Origin: Maribellus comscasis
GTDB taxonomy: Bacteria; Bacteroidota; Bacteroidia; Bacteroidales; Prolixibacteraceae
Assembly (NCBI RefSeq): GCF_009762775.1
Contig: NZ_CP046401.1
Location: 1,426,001-1,490,000 of the forward strand
DNA length: 64,000 nucleotides
Reading direction: 5' to 3'
Shown: one piece after another, positions 34,089 through 43,696 of the stretch
Layout of the letters: each line of letters starts with the position of its first letter
Numbering within the stretch: the stretch's first letter is position 1
Notes under the pieces: model-generated
Database searches by the model: none
What the model was told of the DNA's origin: nothing
Seen by the model: only the letters and a program-made list of their open reading frames with translations
Program-made: the position numbers and the translations under genes

Positions 34089-34850
34089 ATGACAATTTTA
34101 CTTTCAGCTTTTTTACTTGGCTTAATGGGAAGCTTCCACTGTGCCGGAATGTGTGGCCCGATTGCAATAGCTCTTCCGCTGCACGGAAACACCGTTTCTC
34201 AAAAAATATTTGGCGGGGCCTTGTATAATATCGGAAGAACACTCACTTACGGGATTATGGGTGCTGTTTTTGGCCTGCTTGGCCAGGGAATTCAAATGAT
34301 TGGCTTTCAGCAAAAAGTATCGGTACTGATGGGTGGAGTAATGATAGTCTCAGTACTTTTCCCGGCCTTATTTCGTAATCAGTATTCTCTTGATAAAAGT
34401 TGGTTTTCTGTTGTTGGGAAACTTAAAAAATCCATTGGTCAGCTATTTACTATCCGCTCATTTTCAAGCCTGTTTTTTATTGGATTGTTAAACGGCCTGC
34501 TTCCCTGCGGCTTGGTTTATATGGCTATTGCTGGAGCCATCGGGGTAGGAAATGTAGGCGAAGGTTCATTGTACATGATTCTTTTCGGGCTGGGCACAAT
34601 TCCCATGTTGCTGGCAATTTCTCTGGCCGGTAATGTAATGAGCCTGACTGTTCGAAAAAGAATCAATCGACTTATTCCGGTTTTGGTGCTTGTGGTTGGA
34701 CTGCTTTTTATCCTGCGTGGGCTGAGTCTGGGAATTCCGTATTTAAGTCCGCCCAAACAAAAAATAGAACAAAAATTTGAAAAAAGCCTTGAAAAAAATT
34801 CAGCAAACCTGCATTGGGATTCCAAACCGGAGTACTGTTCAATAAAATGA
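34089..34850 (+). CDS. SafE/UreH-like membrane protein of the cco cluster
   Basis: 253 residues with six or so membrane helices. It begins with the family motif 'GLMGSFHCAGMCGPIA', whose Cys residues could bind copper, and contains 'GLLNGLLPCGLVYMA' in the second half of an internal repeat. Such sulfite exporter TauE/SafE (UreH_2) proteins recur between ccoH and ccoI in Bacteroidota and are thought to be involved in copper supply to the cbb3 oxidase; the exact substrate is not established. Its stop codon overlaps the ccoI start by four bases (ATGA). Confidence 0.85.
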   Translation: MTILLSAFLLGLMGSFHCAGMCGPIAIALPLHGNTVSQKIFGGALYNIGRTLTYGIMGAVFGLLGQGIQMIGFQQKVSVLMGGVMIVSVLFPALFRNQYSLDKSWFSVVGKLKKSIGQLFTIRSFSSLFFIGLLNGLLPCGLVYMAIAGAIGVGNVGEGSLYMILFGLGTIPMLLAISLAGNVMSLTVRKRINRLIPVLVLVVGLLFILRGLSLGIPYLSPPKQKIEQKFEKSLEKNSANLHWDSKPEYCSIK

Positions 34851-37237
34851 ATTCAGAAACAAACAATAACTGTATACACTGCGGAGCCGACTGCGGGAAA
34901 ATTCCGGTAACCTGGAACGACAAAAAATTTTGTTGCAACGGTTGTAAAACGGTTTACCAGTTACTGAACGAAAACAAACTTTATAATTACTATCAGCTTG
35001 AAGAAAGCCCGGGTATAAAAGTTGAAACTACCGAATTCGGGAATAAATATGCATTTTTGGATAATGAAGAGGTAAAGCAAAAACTCATTTCATTTTCTGA
35101 AAGCGGAATTTCAAAAGTAAAATTCTTTATCCCGGTTATTCATTGCGCCTCATGCATCTGGCTTTTGGAAAACCTAAAAACCCTGCACAAAGGAATCAAA
35201 TATTCCTTTGTAAATTTTACCCGAAAGGAAGTAGATGTTACTTTTGACGAATCCGTGATTTCATTACGTCAGGTAGTGGAATTGTTAAGTTCTATTCACT
35301 ACATTCCTGACCTTTCGCAAAATCCTTCTGAGAAAAATCAGGAGAAACATTCCTATAAAAAACTGCTGTATAAAATAGGCGTGGCCGGCTTTGTTTTTAT
35401 TAACGTGATGACCTATAGTTTGCCGGCTTATTTTAACGGCGAACCGCTAAGTGACAAGCTACAGCATCTTTTTAACATTTTAAGCTATATTCTTGTAATT
35501 CCCGTAGCTTTTTACAGTGGCAGCGATTATTACATTTCGGCGTTCAAAAACCTGTTGAAAAAAAACATCAGTATCGATCTGCCCATCGCATTGGGAATAA
35601 TTGTTCTTTTTCTTGTAAGCAGTTACGAAGTCTTTTTCACCGGCGGTCCCGGGTATTGCGACAGCCTTTCAGGACTTATCTTTTTTCTTTTGGTAGGAAA
35701 ATGGTACCAGGGAAAAACTTATGAAGCACTATCGTTTGAACGAAACTACAAATCATACTTCCCTATTGCCGTCACAAAAATCAATAAACAAATTGAAGAA
35801 AGTATTCTGCTCGAAAAAATAGAAGTTGGCGATGAGTTGATTATCCGTAACAAAGAGTTGATTCCTGCCGACTCAGAACTGGCTGATGGCGAAGGACAAA
35901 TCGACTACAGCTTTGTAACCGGCGAATCGAGCCCGGTGGTAAAAAAGTCGGGTGACTTTATTTACGCCGGCGGAAGGCAAATGGGCGGAATTATAAAAGT
36001 AAAAGTAAAAAAAGAGGTGAACCAAAGCCACCTGACCAAACTGTGGAACCAGGACAAAACCTATAAAAAACCTTCAGATTCACTAAAATCACTCTCCGAT
36101 AAAATCAGCCGGTACTTTACACTTATTGTTATTGCCATCGCTATAAGCGGATTCGCCTACTGGATGTTCAAAGGTGAAACCCGTACTGCTATTTTTGTAT
36201 TTACTGCCGTTTTAATTGTGGCGTGTCCTTGTGCTCTGGCATTATCTATTCCATTTACTTTTGGAAATACGATGCGCATTTTTGGCAAATCGGGCCTCTA
36301 TATAAAAAATACGGATGTAATTGAAAAACTATCTCACATTACAGCCATTGTTTTTGATAAAACCGGAACACTTACTCAGCCAAATAAAAATAAAATTGAA
36401 TTTACAGGGAGCAAACTTTCAAAATCTGAAACGGATGCGGTCTTCTCGCTTGCAAAACAATCGACTCACCCGCTGAGTAATGCAGTTGCAAACTCGCTTG
36501 AACACGCCGAATACATAAAACCGGAACATTTTGTTGAAGTTGCCGGTCGGGGAATTTTTGGAAAGGTAAACAAACTGGAAATAAAAATCGGTTCGGAAGA
36601 ATATGTAAGTAGCCGGGCTCCGGCAGAAAAGGTTGAATCATCAATGGTTTATGTTTCAATAAACAACAAAATTGCGGGGTATTTTACAATAAGTAATCTT
36701 TACAGGAATGGAATCGATTCCGTATTAAAATCGTTACAAAAACAATTTAAGTTGTTTCTTATATCGGGCGATAACAATGCAGAAGCCCAAAATCTTTCAG
36801 AATATTTCGAGGGAGATAAAATGCATTTTAATCAAAAACCGGGAGACAAAGCAGAACTTATTCAGCAATTGCAGCAACAAGGTGAAACGATATTAATGAC
36901 CGGCGACGGATTAAACGATGCGGGGGCACTAATGCAAAGCGATGTTGCGCTTACTGTTGCCGACAAAGTGTACCATTTTGCTCCTGCCAGCGATGCCGTT
37001 ATGGAAGCCGGCCAATTCCAACGCCTGGCAAAATTTATCAGTTTTACGAAAACTTCACTCAACATTGTTAAACTTAGTTTTACCATTTCTTTTTTCTACA
37101 ACATTATTGGAATTGCTTTTGCCATCACCGGAAACTTATCTCCTATCGTGGCTGCCATTCTTATGCCCATCAGTTCGGTTTCAGTAGTTGCTTTTGCAAC
37201 ATTTGCCACCCGTTTGGCCGGCAGGGTAAAATTGTAA
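34847..37237 (+). CDS. ccoI: Copper-translocating P-type ATPase CcoI (FixI)
   Basis: 796 residues from the ATG at 34847 that overlaps the previous stop; an in-frame ATG 11 codons upstream would extend into that gene. Domains: a Cys-rich N-terminal metal-binding module ('CIHCGADCGK', 'FCCNGCKTVYQL') as in PF12156, a heavy-metal-associated domain with 'CASCIW', eight helices with the ion-transport motif 'CPCALAL', phosphorylation site 'DKTGTLT', 'HPLS' (the HP motif) and 'GDGLNDAGAL'. P1B-type ATPase that exports Cu(I) for assembly of the cbb3 oxidase rather than for tolerance, as judged by the operon. Confidence 0.95.
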   Translation: MNSETNNNCIHCGADCGKIPVTWNDKKFCCNGCKTVYQLLNENKLYNYYQLEESPGIKVETTEFGNKYAFLDNEEVKQKLISFSESGISKVKFFIPVIHCASCIWLLENLKTLHKGIKYSFVNFTRKEVDVTFDESVISLRQVVELLSSIHYIPDLSQNPSEKNQEKHSYKKLLYKIGVAGFVFINVMTYSLPAYFNGEPLSDKLQHLFNILSYILVIPVAFYSGSDYYISAFKNLLKKNISIDLPIALGIIVLFLVSSYEVFFTGGPGYCDSLSGLIFFLLVGKWYQGKTYEALSFERNYKSYFPIAVTKINKQIEESILLEKIEVGDELIIRNKELIPADSELADGEGQIDYSFVTGESSPVVKKSGDFIYAGGRQMGGIIKVKVKKEVNQSHLTKLWNQDKTYKKPSDSLKSLSDKISRYFTLIVIAIAISGFAYWMFKGETRTAIFVFTAVLIVACPCALALSIPFTFGNTMRIFGKSGLYIKNTDVIEKLSHITAIVFDKTGTLTQPNKNKIEFTGSKLSKSETDAVFSLAKQSTHPLSNAVANSLEHAEYIKPEHFVEVAGRGIFGKVNKLEIKIGSEEYVSSRAPAEKVESSMVYVSINNKIAGYFTISNLYRNGIDSVLKSLQKQFKLFLISGDNNAEAQNLSEYFEGDKMHFNQKPGDKAELIQQLQQQGETILMTGDGLNDAGALMQSDVALTVADKVYHFAPASDAVMEAGQFQRLAKFISFTKTSLNIVKLSFTISFFYNIIGIAFAITGNLSPIVAAILMPISSVSVVAFATFATRLAGRVKL

Positions 37238-37434
37238 AAAACATTCGCTCCAATAATTCAACTTTTCCCCGACACAAAAAAGCATATAAAAAACTGCCTG
37301 TCAAAAACTTAATACAACAAATACCATTTTCATTTAAAACATAAAATACATTCCCACAAAAGAATTGGTTTAATTTGCAATAAAAACACTTTTTCATCCT
37401 TTTTAAATCTCAATATTAATGCCTAATTTAGAAT

Positions 37435-37447
37435 AGTTCTAAGAACT
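37435..37447. promoter_or_regulatory. Possible operator upstream of the bd oxidase operon
   Basis: AGTTCT-A-AGAACT is a perfect 13-bp palindrome, 83 bases before the DUF4492 start. It is the only strong inverted repeat in the roughly 290-base cyd leader and could be a regulator site; the regulator is unknown. Confidence 0.3.
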
Positions 37448-37529
37448 TTTCTATCAAACATATGTTAAAAAATACATAATAAAAAACCATCGTGTGCTTC
37501 AAATAAGGTATTTTTAAAGGGAATTAAGC

Positions 37530-37754
37530 ATGAACAGGCAAAATATTCTTTTAAGGATTTGGAAGTTTTATATCAGTGGATTTAAAAACATGAGTAATTG
37601 GGGGCGACAAGTTTGGCTAATTATCCTGGTTAAACTTTTTATCATGTTTGTAATCCTTCGAATTTTCTTTTTCCCTGATTTTCTGAAATCAAACTTTGAT
37701 ACTGACAAAGAAAGAAGTGAACATGTACTTGATGTTTTGACTAAATCAAAATGA
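37530..37754 (+). CDS. DUF4492 protein of the cytochrome bd operon
   Basis: 74 residues. A short amphipathic N-terminus ('IWKFYISGFKNMSNWGRQVW') followed by a single helix ('LIILVKLFIMFVILRIFFFP') and a charged tail. The DUF4492 family occurs just before cydA in Bacteroidota, here 7 bp upstream. It is probably a small accessory or assembly subunit of the bd oxidase; its biochemical role is not known. Confidence 0.88.
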   Translation: MNRQNILLRIWKFYISGFKNMSNWGRQVWLIILVKLFIMFVILRIFFFPDFLKSNFDTDKERSEHVLDVLTKSK

Positions 37755-37761
37755 AAAAATA

Positions 37762-39318
37762 ATGATTGAAATTGCTGATGTATCTTTAGTTGACTGGTCG
37801 AGGGCACAATTTGCGCTCACGGCCATGTATCACTGGATTTTTGTTCCGCTAACCCTTGGTATTACTTTCATTATTGCGTTTATGGAAACGCTTTATGTTA
37901 AAACCGGAAAGGAGGAGTGGAAAAAAATTACCAAGTTTTGGATGACTCTGTTTGGAATAAACTTTGCCATTGGGGTTGCTACCGGAATTATTCTTGAATT
38001 TGAATTTGGAACCAACTGGTCGAACTACTCCTGGTTTGTTGGAGACATTTTTGGAGCACCGCTGGCAATTGAAGGAATTCTGGCGTTTTTTATGGAATCA
38101 ACCTTTATTGCCATCATGTTTTTTGGGTGGAATAAAGTAAGTAAAAAAACCCACTTGCTGGCTACCTGGCTCACCGCAATCGGCGCCAACCTTTCTGCAC
38201 TCTGGATTCTGGTTGCCAACGGCTGGATGCAAAAACCGGTGGGAATGATTTTTAACCCTGAAACTGCGCGTAATGAGATGGATAATTTCTGGGAGGTACT
38301 CTTTTCTCAAACCGCTGTAGACAAGTGGTTACATGCTACTTCATCCGGGTTTGTGCTTGCCTCAGTTTTTGTGATTGGCATCTCAGCATGGTATCTCTTA
38401 AAAAACAGAGAAATTATGCTTGCCAAAAAGAGCATCCTCGTTGCAGCTGTTTTTGGATTAATTTCGTCGGTATACCTAGTTATGACCGGAGACAATTCCA
38501 CGAGAACCATTGCCAACGACCAGAATATGAAATTTGCCGCCCTTGAAGGATTGTACAATGGAAGCGAAGGAGCTGGTCTGGTTGCAATTGGCGTTTTTAC
38601 CGAGTCGGAAACGGATCCGCAAAATGAAAACTTAAAGGACTTCAGTATGAAACTTGAAATCCCAAATTTTCTTTCTTACATGGCCTTTCTCGACTGGAAT
38701 GCCTTTGTACCTGGAATAAACGACCTGATAAACGGAAATGAAAAATATGGTTACATGCCGGCAACCGAAAAGATTGAACGCGGTAAAGTTGCCATTCAAA
38801 AGCTTGGCGAATTTAAAAATGCAAAAAAAGCCGGAAATGACCAGCTGGCCAACGCTCTAAAAACGGAATTAACCAGCGCCGGTTTTCAGGAAGACTATTT
38901 TAAATACTTTGGCTATGGCTATTTTGACGACCCGCAGGATTTAGTTCCCAATGTCCCGCTAACGTTCTACAGTTTTCATGTAATGGTCTTACTCGGGTTC
39001 TTTTTTATACTGCTGTTTGTTCTGTCGCTCCTTTATATCGTAAAAGGAACATTCGATAAAAAACGGTGGTTTATGCGACTGGCTATTATTGCCATACCGC
39101 TTGCATACATTGCCGGACAGGCAGGCTGGATTGTTGCCGAAGTAGGACGTCAACCATGGGTAGTACAGGATTTGATGCCAACAATGGCCGCAGTTACCAG
39201 AATTAGTGCGGGCTCGGTTCAAACAACATTCTGGTTATTTGCAGTTCTCTTTACAGTTCTGCTGATTGCTGAGCTGAAAATTATGTTCCGTCAGATTAAA
39301 ATTGGACCAAAACATTAA
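37762..39318 (+). CDS. cydA: Cytochrome bd quinol oxidase subunit I
   Basis: 518 residues, nine membrane helices. Recognised from 'DWSRAQFALTAMYHWIFVPLTLG' at the N-terminus with the heme His, 'GVATGIILEFEFGTNWSNYS', 'FMESTFIAIMFFGW', the quinol loop region, and 'AGWIVAEVGRQPWVVQDLMPT' at the C-terminal end. It oxidises menaquinol and reduces oxygen at hemes b558, b595 and d without proton pumping. Large substitutions in the Q-loop are typical of Bacteroidota. Cotranscribed with cydB 14 bp downstream; a good AGGAGG ribosome site (AACAGGAGGAAA) precedes cydB, unusual in this window. Confidence 0.97.
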   Translation: MIEIADVSLVDWSRAQFALTAMYHWIFVPLTLGITFIIAFMETLYVKTGKEEWKKITKFWMTLFGINFAIGVATGIILEFEFGTNWSNYSWFVGDIFGAPLAIEGILAFFMESTFIAIMFFGWNKVSKKTHLLATWLTAIGANLSALWILVANGWMQKPVGMIFNPETARNEMDNFWEVLFSQTAVDKWLHATSSGFVLASVFVIGISAWYLLKNREIMLAKKSILVAAVFGLISSVYLVMTGDNSTRTIANDQNMKFAALEGLYNGSEGAGLVAIGVFTESETDPQNENLKDFSMKLEIPNFLSYMAFLDWNAFVPGINDLINGNEKYGYMPATEKIERGKVAIQKLGEFKNAKKAGNDQLANALKTELTSAGFQEDYFKYFGYGYFDDPQDLVPNVPLTFYSFHVMVLLGFFFILLFVLSLLYIVKGTFDKKRWFMRLAIIAIPLAYIAGQAGWIVAEVGRQPWVVQDLMPTMAAVTRISAGSVQTTFWLFAVLFTVLLIAELKIMFRQIKIGPKH

Positions 39319-39332
39319 CAGGAGGAAAAATC

Positions 39333-40463
39333 ATGTTTGAAAATATATCACATTTAGGATTACAACAATATTGGTGGGTACTGGTTTCTGTACTCGGAGC
39401 ACTTTTTGTTTTCCTCACCTTTGTTCAGGGTGGTCAGACCCTTCTTTATTCCGTTGGAAAAACAGAAGGAGAAAAAACGATTATCTTAAATACTTTGGGA
39501 AGAAAATGGGAATTTACATTTACTACGCTGGTAACCTTCGGAGGCGCATTTTTTGCGTCATTTCCTCTTTTCTACTCCACAAGTTTTGGCGGTGCTTACT
39601 GGGTTTGGCTGGCCATTCTGGCGGCATTTGTGATCCAGGCAGTAGCATATGAATACCGAAAAAAACCGGCAAATTTACTTGGTTCCAAAACTTTTGAAAT
39701 TTTTCTGGTTTTAAACGGATTACTCGGAACGATTCTCGTTGGAACAGCAGTTGGCACATTTTTTAACGGAGCAATGTTTTCGCTAAACGATATGAACCAG
39801 GTGGATTGGCAAACCCCATTCCGTGGCTTGGAAGCTGTCCTCACTTTTCACAATGTGGCACTTGGCCTTGCGGTATTTTTCCTTTCGCGTGTATTGGGAG
39901 CACTGTACTTTATTTTTACTGTCGACCACGAAACTATAGTAACACGTGCGAAAAAGCAGTTACTATACAATACGGTTCCCTTCCTCGTATTCTTTCTCTA
40001 TTTTCTGATTTGGCTTCTTTTAAAAGAAGGATTTGCTGTTAATCCTGACACTGGCGAAGTGTTTATGGAAAAATACAAATACCTGCACAACGTTTTGCAA
40101 ATGCCATTAAATACTGCAATTTTACTGGTTGGAGTTGTTGGTGTTTTATGGGGAATCATATCCACGCTGTTTATGAAAAGTGAAAAAGGTTTTTGGTTTG
40201 CCGGCACAGGAACTGTTCTAACTGTATTTGCGCTGTTTTTAATTGCCGGATTGAACAACACTTCATTTTATCCGTCGATTTATGATTTACAATCTTCTCT
40301 TACGATTCAAAATGCTTCATCCAGCAAATTTACGCTAACAACCATGAGTTATGTTTCACTTTTAATTCCGTTTGTTTTGGCTTACATCGTCTATTTCTGG
40401 AGAATTATGAACCGGAAGAAAATTTCGGAAGAAGAGATGAACAAAGAATCGCACGCTTACTAG
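39333..40463 (+). CDS. cydB: Cytochrome bd quinol oxidase subunit II
   Basis: 376 residues with eight or nine helices. Family markers: 'LQQYWWVLVSVLGALFVFLTFVQGGQTLL' (read in parts), 'RKWEFTFTTLVTFGGAFFASFPLFYSTSFGG', 'TFHNVALGLAVFFLSRVLGALYF' and 'VSLLIPFVLAYIVYFW'. It partners CydA. The start is supported by the purine-rich AGGAGG just upstream. A 41-codon gene follows 72 bp later. Confidence 0.97.
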   Translation: MFENISHLGLQQYWWVLVSVLGALFVFLTFVQGGQTLLYSVGKTEGEKTIILNTLGRKWEFTFTTLVTFGGAFFASFPLFYSTSFGGAYWVWLAILAAFVIQAVAYEYRKKPANLLGSKTFEIFLVLNGLLGTILVGTAVGTFFNGAMFSLNDMNQVDWQTPFRGLEAVLTFHNVALGLAVFFLSRVLGALYFIFTVDHETIVTRAKKQLLYNTVPFLVFFLYFLIWLLLKEGFAVNPDTGEVFMEKYKYLHNVLQMPLNTAILLVGVVGVLWGIISTLFMKSEKGFWFAGTGTVLTVFALFLIAGLNNTSFYPSIYDLQSSLTIQNASSSKFTLTTMSYVSLLIPFVLAYIVYFWRIMNRKKISEEEMNKESHAY

Positions 40464-40535
40464 CACAAATACCAAATCTTAAAAAGATTGAGCATTAATA
40501 TAGTTTGAAATTTGAACATTGAAATCTGAAAAATT

Positions 40536-40661
40536 ATGCATACCGAAGCCATATTATGGATGTTAAGCTGGCCAGTCTTAATCATTATATCCTACCAAAT
40601 CGTAAAACTGGTTGTAAAAAAATATGAAAGTAAATTAGAATCAGGGGACGACTCAGAATAA
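40536..40661 (+). CDS. 41-residue CydX-like single-helix protein
   Basis: A short gene after cydB: the product begins MHTEAILWMLSWPVLIIISY, continues as a single hydrophobic helix, then Lys-rich and acidic residues (ending ESGDDSE). Small one-helix proteins downstream of cydAB (CydX, CydY, CydH) are bona fide bd oxidase subunits in other phyla; topology, length and position fit, but there is no clear sequence identity with CydX. The 72-bp gap and ATG with A-rich upstream are usual for the genome. Confidence 0.65.
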   Translation: MHTEAILWMLSWPVLIIISYQIVKLVVKKYESKLESGDDSE

Positions 40662-40874
40662 ATTTAAAAAGTTGTTTCAGAATTCAGGAAAGTTTGGATC
40701 TTAATTTATTTCAGAATCTAAAATTGCAGGTACAATTAAAAAATGAAGATCCTGAATCCGGTTCAGAAGAATGAGCTAGAATTTTGGAACAACTTTTTCT
40801 TTTCCTTTTTCAGGAAAAATAATGCTTATACCTTTTATTTTCTTGCTATTTTTACCGTCCAAAAATCAGAACAG

Positions 40875-41621
40875 ATGGTTAACGGAAAAAAGGTAGTTGT
40901 TGTTCTTCCGGCATACAATGCTTCTAAAACACTAAAAATCACCTATAACGAAATTGATTTTTCAATTGTTGATGACGTCATTCTTGTTGACGACTTAAGC
41001 AAGGATGATACGGTAGAAGTAGGCAAAAAGCTGGGGATTAAACATATTGTTGTTCATGAACAAAACAAAGGATACGGTGGCAACCAGAAATCGTGTTACA
41101 ACAAAGCACTTGAACTGGGTGCCGATATCGTGATTATGCTCCATCCTGATTATCAATATACTCCGAAACTGATTCCAGCAATGACACATCTGCTGGCCAG
41201 CGGATTATACCATGTGGTTTTAGGCTCCCGAATTCTGGGGAAAGGTGCCTTAAAAGGAGGGATGCCGCTTGTAAAATGGATTGCCAACCGCGGACTTACG
41301 CTTTTCCAGAATATTTTGATGAACGCTAAACTTTCGGAATACCACACCGGTTACCGTGCTTTTACGCGTGAAGTACTCGAGAGTGTAAACTACAATGCCA
41401 ATTCTGATAATTTTGTGTTTGACAACCAGATGCTGGCTCAAATTTGGTATGCTGGTTACGAAATCTCCGAAATCACATGTCCCACCAAGTATTTCGATGA
41501 TGCTTCGAGTATCAACTTTAAAAACAGCAGCGTTTACGGGATCGGTGTTTTGAAGACTTCGATCCAGTATCGGCTACAGAAGTGGGGAGTCGCAAAAAAT
41601 AAAATTTTCCAAGCCCGGTAA
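40875..41621 (+). CDS. Family 2 glycosyltransferase
   Basis: 248 residues from the ATG at 40875 (MVNGKKVVVVLPAYNAS); an upstream in-frame start would add 44 residues of non-homologous sequence. GT-A fold with the nucleotide-sugar binding strand 'VVVLPAYNASKTL', 'DDVILVDDLSKDDT', and the DxD-like 'MLHPDYQY'. Closest in type to polyprenyl-phosphate (dolichol-phosphate-like) sugar transferases, but with no C-terminal membrane helices. First of a three-gene operon with two GT-C type membrane proteins (5-bp gap), so it may supply their lipid-linked sugar (inference). Confidence 0.88.
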   Translation: MVNGKKVVVVLPAYNASKTLKITYNEIDFSIVDDVILVDDLSKDDTVEVGKKLGIKHIVVHEQNKGYGGNQKSCYNKALELGADIVIMLHPDYQYTPKLIPAMTHLLASGLYHVVLGSRILGKGALKGGMPLVKWIANRGLTLFQNILMNAKLSEYHTGYRAFTREVLESVNYNANSDNFVFDNQMLAQIWYAGYEISEITCPTKYFDDASSINFKNSSVYGIGVLKTSIQYRLQKWGVAKNKIFQAR

Positions 41622-41626
41622 CAGCT

Positions 41627-43696
41627 ATGTTCTCAAACAAGTATTGGCGATATAGTTTACTTGTTCTTCCCTTACTGTTTTTGTGGGGAGGGCTAAGTAT
41701 ACATATCGCAAAATATGGGAATGATCCCAACTATGTTTATCTCGCAAATTCTATCGCAATTGCGAATGGAGAAAGTGTAGGCTATCACGATCATCCGGGG
41801 ACAACCGTTATGCAAATAGGAGCTGTTAGCATTGCGGTGAAACACTGGTTCTCAAATTCATCCGACGAAAAAATTGTTACACATGTATTAAAAGAGCCAC
41901 TGCTTTTTATGGATGCCATCCAACATGTTTTGGTTGTGATGAATTTTTTGATTCTGCTGTTTCTTGGCTTTTTTGTTTTGAAAAAAACAAATTCTGTGTG
42001 GACTGCACTTCTCTTTCAAATTACCGGCTTTTTAAGTGCGAATACACTTGATCATATTTGGACAAAAGTGGAACCTGAACCGGTTTTGTTTTTTATCACC
42101 TGTATTTATGTTATTACAATTCTCTATTTCTATTTTTCAGAAAATAAAAATAAGTTCCAATATGTGATTGTATTTTCGCTGATAATTGGAGCGGGATTGG
42201 CAACCAAGGCAACCTTTCTCCCTCTAATCGCCCTCCCGTTGATAATTATTCCGTCAACGAAGAGGAAACTGATTTTTATAGCTGGTGTTATTATTTCTTT
42301 TGTACTTTTTACCATTCCTGCCATTCCCGAGTACAAACACATGTATTACTGGTTTCGCGATTTAACAAACCACACCGGAAAATACGGACAGGGGGAAAAA
42401 GGATTTATCGATATTTCCACGTATTTACCAAACATGCTCGAACTTCTGAAAAATAATCCGGTATTTGGTATTGTAACAGGACTGGGGATTTTGACCGTGG
42501 CGCTGTGTTTTTTTCTAAAAGTTCACAAAAAAAATGAAAGAGCAAACACATGGGATTTAAAAATACTGGCAGGTTTGATTGCTGCGAATATTATGGGAGT
42601 TTTGGTTGTCTCAAAACATTATATCGTTCATCCCGACCATTATCTTATACCTGAACTTCTTTTAACCGGAATCACCATCTTTTTTATCCTGAGAATTTTG
42701 CTAAAATCGCATAAAATTGTTTTACCTGCTATTGTTATTGGCTTAGCTGTTTTTCTGGCTTTTACGCAACCTCAAAAACTCAAATATGCCGACTACGGAT
42801 ATAAAATTACCAACGAAGAACTGGATTCAACGGAACTGATGCTGGAAAGAGATTACGCGGAGTATACAAAAATTTACTACTATCCTAATTCTCTTAACAA
42901 ATATTCTGCACTGAAATTTGGCGATGTCTATTCAAAAAACAGGTTGTTACCTTATTTAAAGAATTTGTATCCCAACACTTACCTCTACAACCATAACCAC
43001 GGAATGTTTCAAAACTGGAATGCAAAGGTTTCTTTGGAAAATATCGTTGAATTCAATGGAAACAAAATCCTTCTGATAGGCGGGCCAAAAGATAAAAATG
43101 CATTAAATGAGTTGGAAAACAAAGGAATACCATTAAACGAAATTTATAAAGGGCGCGTCCAGGTAATTTATGAACTCGATACATTAAGACTTTTAAATAC
43201 CACGTCTGTAAAAGATACAGAAGTTGTTGATTCCTGTGATTTTGAAACTACAACAAAAGATGGCCGTCTTTTTCTGGGGACAAACGGGAAACCTTTTGGC
43301 AACGCCTCCACCCGCACGGAAGAAGTATTTAAGTCGGGAAAACACGCAGTTAAAGTGGATTCGCATACAGAATTTGCCATAGAATATTTTCTTGATGGTT
43401 TAAAGAACGGGGAGATTTATGAAGTGACTATCTGGCGAAAAACCGATAACAACAGTGCCCGTTTGGTGGTTGGCTCTGTTGAGCCTGATCTTTTTTACGA
43501 CGCCCAAAATGATTATCTTACGACCGATGAAAACGGGTGGGAATTTTTGCGGCTGGAATTCCGGGTAACACCGGAAATGGAAAATAAAACATTAAAGATT
43601 TATATTTGGAATAAAGATAAAAAACAAGCATATTTTGATGATTTGACCATTCGAAGAATATCAGATAAGCAGGACTTTGACACGGCAGCAAAGTGA
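41627..43696 (+). CDS. GT-C type membrane glycosyltransferase with C-terminal beta-sandwich module
   Basis: 689 residues. About ten or more membrane helices fill the first 400 residues; the first periplasmic loop carries 'YGNDPNYVYLANS' and 'HDHPGTTVMQIG', typical of GT39/PMT-like GT-C enzymes with acidic catalytic residues. A periplasmic region follows, then a C-terminal module (about 535-680) with 'CDFETTTKDGRLFLG', 'SGKHAVKV', 'YEVTIWRK' and 'KIYIWNKDKKQAYFDDLTI', a carbohydrate-binding-like jelly roll also present in three other proteins of this region. Its stop overlaps the GTG start of the next gene. Sugar and acceptor unknown. Confidence 0.75.
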   Translation: MFSNKYWRYSLLVLPLLFLWGGLSIHIAKYGNDPNYVYLANSIAIANGESVGYHDHPGTTVMQIGAVSIAVKHWFSNSSDEKIVTHVLKEPLLFMDAIQHVLVVMNFLILLFLGFFVLKKTNSVWTALLFQITGFLSANTLDHIWTKVEPEPVLFFITCIYVITILYFYFSENKNKFQYVIVFSLIIGAGLATKATFLPLIALPLIIIPSTKRKLIFIAGVIISFVLFTIPAIPEYKHMYYWFRDLTNHTGKYGQGEKGFIDISTYLPNMLELLKNNPVFGIVTGLGILTVALCFFLKVHKKNERANTWDLKILAGLIAANIMGVLVVSKHYIVHPDHYLIPELLLTGITIFFILRILLKSHKIVLPAIVIGLAVFLAFTQPQKLKYADYGYKITNEELDSTELMLERDYAEYTKIYYYPNSLNKYSALKFGDVYSKNRLLPYLKNLYPNTYLYNHNHGMFQNWNAKVSLENIVEFNGNKILLIGGPKDKNALNELENKGIPLNEIYKGRVQVIYELDTLRLLNTTSVKDTEVVDSCDFETTTKDGRLFLGTNGKPFGNASTRTEEVFKSGKHAVKVDSHTEFAIEYFLDGLKNGEIYEVTIWRKTDNNSARLVVGSVEPDLFYDAQNDYLTTDENGWEFLRLEFRVTPEMENKTLKIYIWNKDKKQAYFDDLTIRRISDKQDFDTAAK

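Noticed and set aside
40743-40874. 44-residue extension of the GT2 protein
   Set aside because: The family begins at the VVVLPAYN strand; the extension has no homology pattern and the ATG at 40875 is well placed.
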